Source: Rhexocercosporidium sp. MPI-PUGE-AT-0058
Lineage: Eukaryota > Ascomycota > Leotiomycetes > Helotiales
Length of the DNA stretch: 64,000 nucleotides
Assembly (NCBI GenBank): GCA_020746875.1
Contig: JAGTJL010000035.1
Location: forward strand, 124,001-188,000
Direction: 5' to 3'
The notes under the pieces are model-generated. The model was not told the DNA's origin and searched no databases. It saw only the letters and a program-made list of their open reading frames with translations. Below are positions 58,501 to 64,000 of the stretch, one piece after another (the first letter of the stretch is position 1; each line of letters begins with the position of its first letter). Made by a program: the position numbers and the translations under genes.

Positions 58501-60215
58501 TGAGGAGTTCGCCTTTCACTCCGCCCATCCCAAACCCATTGCCTTCTGGAAGACGGCCAGAGGTACCTGTATTCGGATCCTTCGACTACATCACACGCCA
58601 CCAGAGACCACTCCATGAGCTTAATTATGGTTGGGATAAGTACTTCCCCAGTATGACGGATCTTTATTATGACAAAGGATGGTCAGTAGAAACAATCCAT
58701 CAACACATTCAGGACCCAGCAACTGGGTTTACTCCCTCGTAAGTACTGACAACGATCGCCAAGTTTATTTCATAACTGAATAAATTTATTAGCCTCGAAG
58801 ATGTCCGGGCAAAGTTTATGAAAGAGGACCCTCTCGCATTTACAGATGCTGAGACAGTTTGGCGACTGAGAAACTCGAGATCACATCTATCAGAGGGTCT
58901 GCCCCCTGTCCAGAATTTACCAGACGACCTTGGTCGAACGATTAGTTCCAAACCCTCGATGCTTTTTGATCTATCACAGCCCTTAATTCAAGGTAAACCC
59001 CTTGTCGACCTTTTGAGTATCGCAATTTAAGGCTAATTTGGGCTAACTCGCTCAGGCGAAGCTCTACTTGATGCGAAAGATCCAACACATTTCCAATACT
59101 TCCAGGAACTCACCGCCTTCCAGAAAACCAACTTGGAGTCTTACTCGTTTTCACCGGAACTATCAAAGCAAGAGCGCCGTGTTGTCCATACCATAGCTGA
59201 ATATCTCTGCCTCGGTCATAATACTCTGAGCGCTGGAGGTAGACACTATGTCCAAGTCACAAAGAGCCCGAATCTACATGGCCCGGAGAGCATGCCACAG
59301 AGGTCTTCGATGCTACTGGGAGACGACAAAGATCTACGGCATCTCATTCCTCCACTAGGCCGCAGCCGCATGACTTCGACAGGCGAATCAGCTTCATCTC
59401 ATCAACCATTCTACCTTGATCCACTCCCTACCGCATACAAAGACGGAAACAATCATGCCGACCCCGGACAACAAGGAACGGTCAGGCGAGCGCCTGAGAC
59501 CTCACCCGAAGAAGAATCTTGCAAGATCACAACTGGGGACCACGGAGACTATGATGAAGAATACAGAGAAATCCAGCCAGTACAAAACACGCCAATATCT
59601 CCAGCTGACAAAGACCGCTGGGGCCCAAAGCTACCAGATCCTTTTGCATCGAGCCGTCATCCATCTCCGATCCAGGACACGTCATACCAACAGCCAAGAG
59701 ATCAAGAACCTATCGCTATGATGGACAGGCTATACGTACGGCAGGGCACCGGAGGCGTACTTGATATAATCGACGAGGAGTTGCGGTATCTCCCTCCATC
59801 GAAGTTTGTCGGACAATTCCGGAGACCCCGAAAGAATGCCGCAATAACAATCAAGCGACCGGACGGTACGCCCATCGACCTCAGCAACGCACGCGTATTT
59901 ACAGCGCCAAAACCTGTAGAAGATAACGGAAGGAAGATTACGAATGCTAAGTACTGCTCAGAGTGCAACATCCAATTCAGAAAAGCCCATAGATGGCTGC
60001 AACATATGGAAAGGCACGTAAAGGTTAATGGAGGTCAGGGAATCCCGTGTCGAGTACCAGGGTGCGGAAACACGTTCTTTGAAGAACAGGAGTTGAAGGA
60101 TCATGAGTTGCGACATTTCACTTGTACTGTGGAGGGGTGTGGGAGGCAGTTTGTTTCTGTGAAGGAGAGGAGGGAGCACCATGGTACACATGTAGTGGAG
60201 ACCGGGGGTGGATGA
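55600..60215 (+). CDS. Large protein with NLR-like helical N-terminal half and C2H2 zinc fingers
   Basis: Exons 55600-55628, 55682-57760, 57809-58738, 58793-58992 and 59056-60215; introns 48-63 bp, consistent phase; 1465 aa. Exon 1 is only 29 nt (MEGQKNETI). Residues of 10-130 (LEFCRLLAYIESPVVPKALF, LLQQAVEKGALSITQQDG) resemble the winged-helix part that follows NB-ARC in NLRs, and 130-600 is all-helical, TPR-like. At about 680 a fungal C2H2 module starts: FECPICCKRLRG, QWEHHVYADLQPYVCIL, WICKACQFK, CPFCGSTPGYRFFGH. Residues of 990-1040 (MTDLYYDKGWSVETIHQHI) look like a small helical repeat. Three C2H2 fingers end the protein (YCSECNIQF, CRVPGCGNTF, CTVEGCGRQF). No P-loop is present. Nucleic-acid or protein binding is likely. 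A partnership with the neighbouring NB-ARC protein is inference. Confidence 0.75.
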
Positions 60216-60854
60216 AGTTCAGCCAGAAGATGGGTGTGTGCCGGTAATCTTTGAGTGACATATGGAGTCATCTTTCTAACTACGTATCGGGACTCGCTGG
60301 GATTATTTCGGGGTTGGTTATAATGGTTGGTTGTTATGGGTATTCCATCTGCTTAGGTTTTAGGTGGCAAGTCTCGATATCGCTTAAAGTTACCCTGAAA
60401 TGGGGAATTTGATGGCTTCTTCGTCATAGCAAATTCTTCAATATGTGAGCTTGAATTCACATGTTTTTCTCAAATGAACTGCCGACGTGCTTCTGTATTT
60501 CTCTTTCAGGAATGGCAGATCGAGAGATCGAAGGATATTTGACTAAATACAAGAGGCAATTTTGCGAGGTTGTGTGCAGATTAATCGCTCGAAAAATGAC
60601 ATATTGCGAAATGAACAATTTAGAGAATACTGCGACAGTAAGTAGATGTATGAGGGATTGGATTAGTTATATGAACACTAGCCTTGGGAGAAGAGCATAG
60701 GACAGAGGAGGATTGCAATGTGGTTTGTGTGCCTCAAGGTCTTGATTTGAACACGAGTCGCTTGCACTGTTTCTCAAAATCGTGGTATCTGTGTTCGCTC
60801 ATACAAGATATGCTCAAACCAAACCAATATAACACGTTCAGCTTCTCTTGAGGT
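60216..60854. other. Convergent 3' flanks
   Basis: Between the stop codons of the C2H2 gene and MLH3. A plus-strand open frame at 60461-60700 has no recognisable feature. Confidence 0.5.
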
Positions 60855-63773
60855 TCAGTCCATGCCCTCCTTCCACTTCCTAAATTGTCCTGTAAAACCA
60901 ACACCTTGCCCTCTCGGCTCCATTCTGGTTCCAAGATTCAAAGCACTCAATTCCACCAACGGAACCAGGCTCGGCCGTCCATGCGCACACTGAAATGGAA
61001 ATTTACACACCGCCAATCTGTTCACAAGAATGGTACACTGCTCATTGCTCAACACGTCATTGAACATGATCGCACTCCTGCACGCTCGTGAATTGACCAT
61101 GTCGAGAATGCCTTGCGGACAAGTTTGTACGCGTTGGGGCCAATCACCTAATGGGAGGGGAGGAGCCGGCGTGGGGTGCTTGTCGTGGGCTTTCCAGACT
61201 TCAGTGCGGATGAGGTCGATGAGGAGGCGAGGCGAGGACTGACAGCGTTCGAGGATGGCAGGAGGCAGTGAGTGGACAGTGAAACGACGGACCGAGGGCG
61301 CAGATGTAGGAGGAGAGATACTGTAGAGGATGCCCCAATTAGTGAAGTGGGATTCGTGAATTTGGAGGAGTTCGATTTCTTTGGCGGAAAGATCAAATTG
61401 TAGGGGTTTGGCGAGTGAGCTCGTAAGAATACCTGATGATGTTGTCGAGTTTGATGCCGGGGTACTGCACAGTTCTTCTATGAGTGCCTCTACCCGAATA
61501 CGTTCATCTGCTGCGTGTTGGTCGATCAAGACCAGTATACTGCCGCCAGCAGGTTCTGAACCTGAAACACGAGTTGATTGTAGCTTCACGAGAATGAACT
61601 TTTGATCAAGCTGGGAAACCACCTCGGCACGTCCCAAAGCATCCTTTGATATTCGGCCATTGATACCCGAGGAGGACCCTGTAAATGCACGATCAATGTC
61701 GATCTGGGAGCAGTGGTGGTGGTGCCCATGGAGGATATGCTGAGTATCTGCACCTGGGCCATCAAACAATATCCGAGGAATGGATGGTTCGGGAAGGGCA
61801 AATACAGGGTTGTCCCACTTCTTGAGCACATCAGCGATCCACGGACATGGCGTACTTTGCGGAGCTGGTTGATCTGGGCCAAATGTAGTCAAGCGTGACT
61901 GTTGGAATGGAGCGTTCGTTGATTGCATTGTTATTCCATTGTGTTTGTTGACGAACGACTGGATTTTTGTGACTGGATTGATCCACGTCACGACTTTGTC
62001 AGCATCTTCCAAAACCATTCCTGAGTTTGGAGCCTCAGGTGGCAGTGGTACTGGAAGAGACAGTGGCTTAGTATGGGGACTGACGTCGCTAAAAGGTGCC
62101 CGAACGAGTTTTCCATCTTTGGAAAGAAGAGGCTGCAACCGTGGCATGCGCGTGGCCGAGGTCCCATTTGTTGATGGGAAATTCGTGAAGGAAGGCGGGG
62201 CGGTTGCGGGTCTCGATATCTGCGGATCTCTGAGCTCCTTGAGTGGTAGTTTAGGAGTTGTTGGTCTTGAGGGGGCTCCCTTCTTTACCCTTGACCAAGA
62301 ATCAAACGGATATTCTGCCGCTGAGGAACCCTGTCGGAAACTCGGTAGTCTTATGTTTGTTCCAAGAGGATCCAGGCGATGTTTTCTTTCCAAGGACGAC
62401 TTATTCGGTTTTGCGTGAGTTTGGTCCTTCGTTTGAGGTCGGATTGGTGATTTGCGAGTTGTTGGGGAGCTTGAAACTGCAGGCTGCCCAACGTCAATGA
62501 CCTTCTTTGGTTGACGATTGTTGTTAATTTTTGGACGGAAATGATGCTTTGTAAGAAACTCGAAAATCATTACTCGCAACAGCTCCAAGATGCTAAGTAA
62601 ACCTCTGCCTTTTTCGTCTAAGACGTCTTGAACCTGAGACTTCGAGGTTGCCAGGTCAGGATGTTGGATTTTGATGAAAAACATGGGCCAGCGATCGACC
62701 CCTTTCTTGATACCTTTGAGCTCCTTGTTGGTATATGTATCTCCTTTATATCGACCATCTCTCACTCTTCTGTCTTGCTCAGCGCTGTCGATTTCACCCT
62801 CTTGTTCCTGGTTGCCAAACGCTGAATTGACGAACAATCGATTGATTTCGTCATGCAAAATACTTTGACCACCCCAAGAGGTGATGGGTTGAATGCCAAG
62901 GCATATGAACTGAACATGCTTGGTTGCAGTTGGATCCAGCGAGATTGTACCGCTGATGTCCAAATTCGGAGTCGATGCATGAATTGAGATCCATGATTTC
63001 TTTTCCTCGTGAGAGATAAATGATCCTTGGGCCAAAATACTACATACTGACGTAACAGATACTTTTCCAGACTGAAATGGCATGGATGCTGGTCGAACAT
63101 TCATTTGTTGATTCGTTCGAGTATCCCGAATCGTGACTGCAACAGTCCTGCGCCATGGAAGCAGGAGAGCCACGAGGTCCCGCCTCAGTACCTCCCAGTC
63201 TTTCGAATTTCCTCCTTCTTTCTCAGAAATAAGAGCACGTTGCTTGACGCGGACTGGTATATTGCCAAAGAGATCGCCAACAGTCACTTGAGTGCCGTGT
63301 TGGCTCACGAAATATTGACGTAGTGGTGCTGGCGTCTGGCGTGATGCGACCTCGGATTTGTGCAAGGTCAAGCTATTGTGAGATCTGTGTAGATGGTGAC
63401 TAGATGTGATGGAGACTAGCGCCAAGGCTGATAAAGAAGCAAGAAATTCTCCACGACCTCCATGTACCTCAATCCGAGGATCTAACTTGGATGAATCTGC
63501 CATCTGTCAGACCTGAACCCTGGGAAATTTAATGAACTTACGGTATAGCTTTCCAAGATGACCCTCAACTCCGAATTCCGAAGGCAATATTCCAAGGCCA
63601 TCGTCTTCAACTGAGCAACTTCCCCGGCTGTAGTCAACACTGATGTCAATTTTGGTGGCTTCGGCGTCCAAAGAGTTCTTGAGTAGCTCGCAAACAACTC
63701 CGTTGAGGCTGGTGATCGTGATCGAAGATTTGATCTGAGCAACTACACTTGGCGGGAGCGGCTGGATGGACAT
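60855..63773 (-). CDS. MLH3: DNA mismatch repair protein MLH3
   Basis: Exon 1 63773-63542 and exon 2 63496-60855, intron 45 bp; 957 aa. The N-terminal GHKL ATPase motifs are present: VVCELLKNSLDAEATKIDI, VEDDGLGI, GHLGKLYHSSKL (joined across the intron) and GRGEFLASLSAL. A low-complexity linker occupies about 400-690. The C-terminal domain carries the endonuclease metal motif DQHAADERIRVE near residue 735, ACRSAIMFND, and FQCAHGRPSLVPL, all as in MutL homologues with nicking activity. The FQCAHGRP ending and long linker fit MLH3 rather than PMS1. MLH3 pairs with MLH1 in the nucleus; it resolves meiotic crossovers and helps mismatch repair. The start MSIQPLPPSVVAQIKSSITI is the family's usual N-terminus. 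Confidence 0.93.
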
Positions 63774-64000
63774 TTTGAAGCGCGATGTGGAGCAATATCA
63801 GAATGCTTCATCGTCCTGAGAGGAAAGTGCTGAGACTTGGTGGCACTTTCCAGTAGCAACATAGGGCTTCTGAACACATCATTTCCGGTCGAGGAAGTCG
63901 TTATCGAGCATGGAAGATGATGCGAGACCATTATCTGTTGGCTGACATAGTGGTATCCTAATTATCAAGTGCTACTTATTGTTTTGTAGAGCCGAAGTTC
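63774..64000. other. MLH3 upstream region
   Basis: The promoter side of MLH3 up to the window edge. No gene seen. Confidence 0.5.

Noticed and set aside
1..64000. CRISPR arrays, bacterial operons, riboswitches or rRNA
   Set aside because: None seen. Spliced genes and fungal families throughout show eukaryotic nuclear DNA.

Overview
The window looks like nuclear DNA of a filamentous ascomycete (Pezizomycotina; the gene families would fit Leotiomycetes, but I cannot fix the class). Genes are split by many 45-80 bp introns with GTAAGT/GTATGT-like donors and CTAAC-type branch sites. It carries HET-domain genes, NB-ARC/NLR-type genes, fungal C2H2 proteins, GH43/GH76 enzymes and secreted peptidases. 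Decayed transposons are full of CAA/CAG/TGG-to-stop changes, which fits repeat-induced point mutation (RIP). Exon joins were worked out by hand from splice signals and reading-frame continuity.

Layout. 1-18.7 kb is gene-dense: a TatD-like nuclease (cut by the window edge), a CHL4/Mis15/CENP-N kinetochore protein, an M28 aminopeptidase carrying a one-base frameshift, an astacin-like metalloprotease, a homeodomain-like regulator with repeated acidic motifs divergent from a TDT-family anion/dicarboxylate transporter, a small C2H2 protein and a capsule-type glycosyltransferase. At 19.3-21.1 kb lies a broken HET gene, followed by an acetate-transporter-family gene (21.9-23.0 kb). 23-27.6 kb is gene-poor and holds a solo LTR. 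27.7-30.1 kb is a five-exon gene of unknown function.

30.7-39.2 kb is a degraded repeat island: a short two-exon gene, a decayed zinc-binding protein gene, a piggyBac-like relic and a complete but dead Tc1/mariner-like element with matching ends and a TA target duplication. 40-49 kb returns to ordinary genes: GH43, an alcohol O-acetyltransferase, a GH76 mannanase and pyrroline-5-carboxylate reductase.

49.8-60.2 kb is the most interesting stretch. A shredded HET gene sits beside a divergent pair. One partner (minus strand) encodes an alpha/beta-hydrolase plus NB-ARC NTPase with no repeat domain. The other (plus strand) encodes what looks like the post-NB-ARC helical half of an NLR joined to C2H2 zinc fingers, with no NTPase. 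Together they look like an NLR split into two genes. The window closes with the mismatch-repair gene MLH3.
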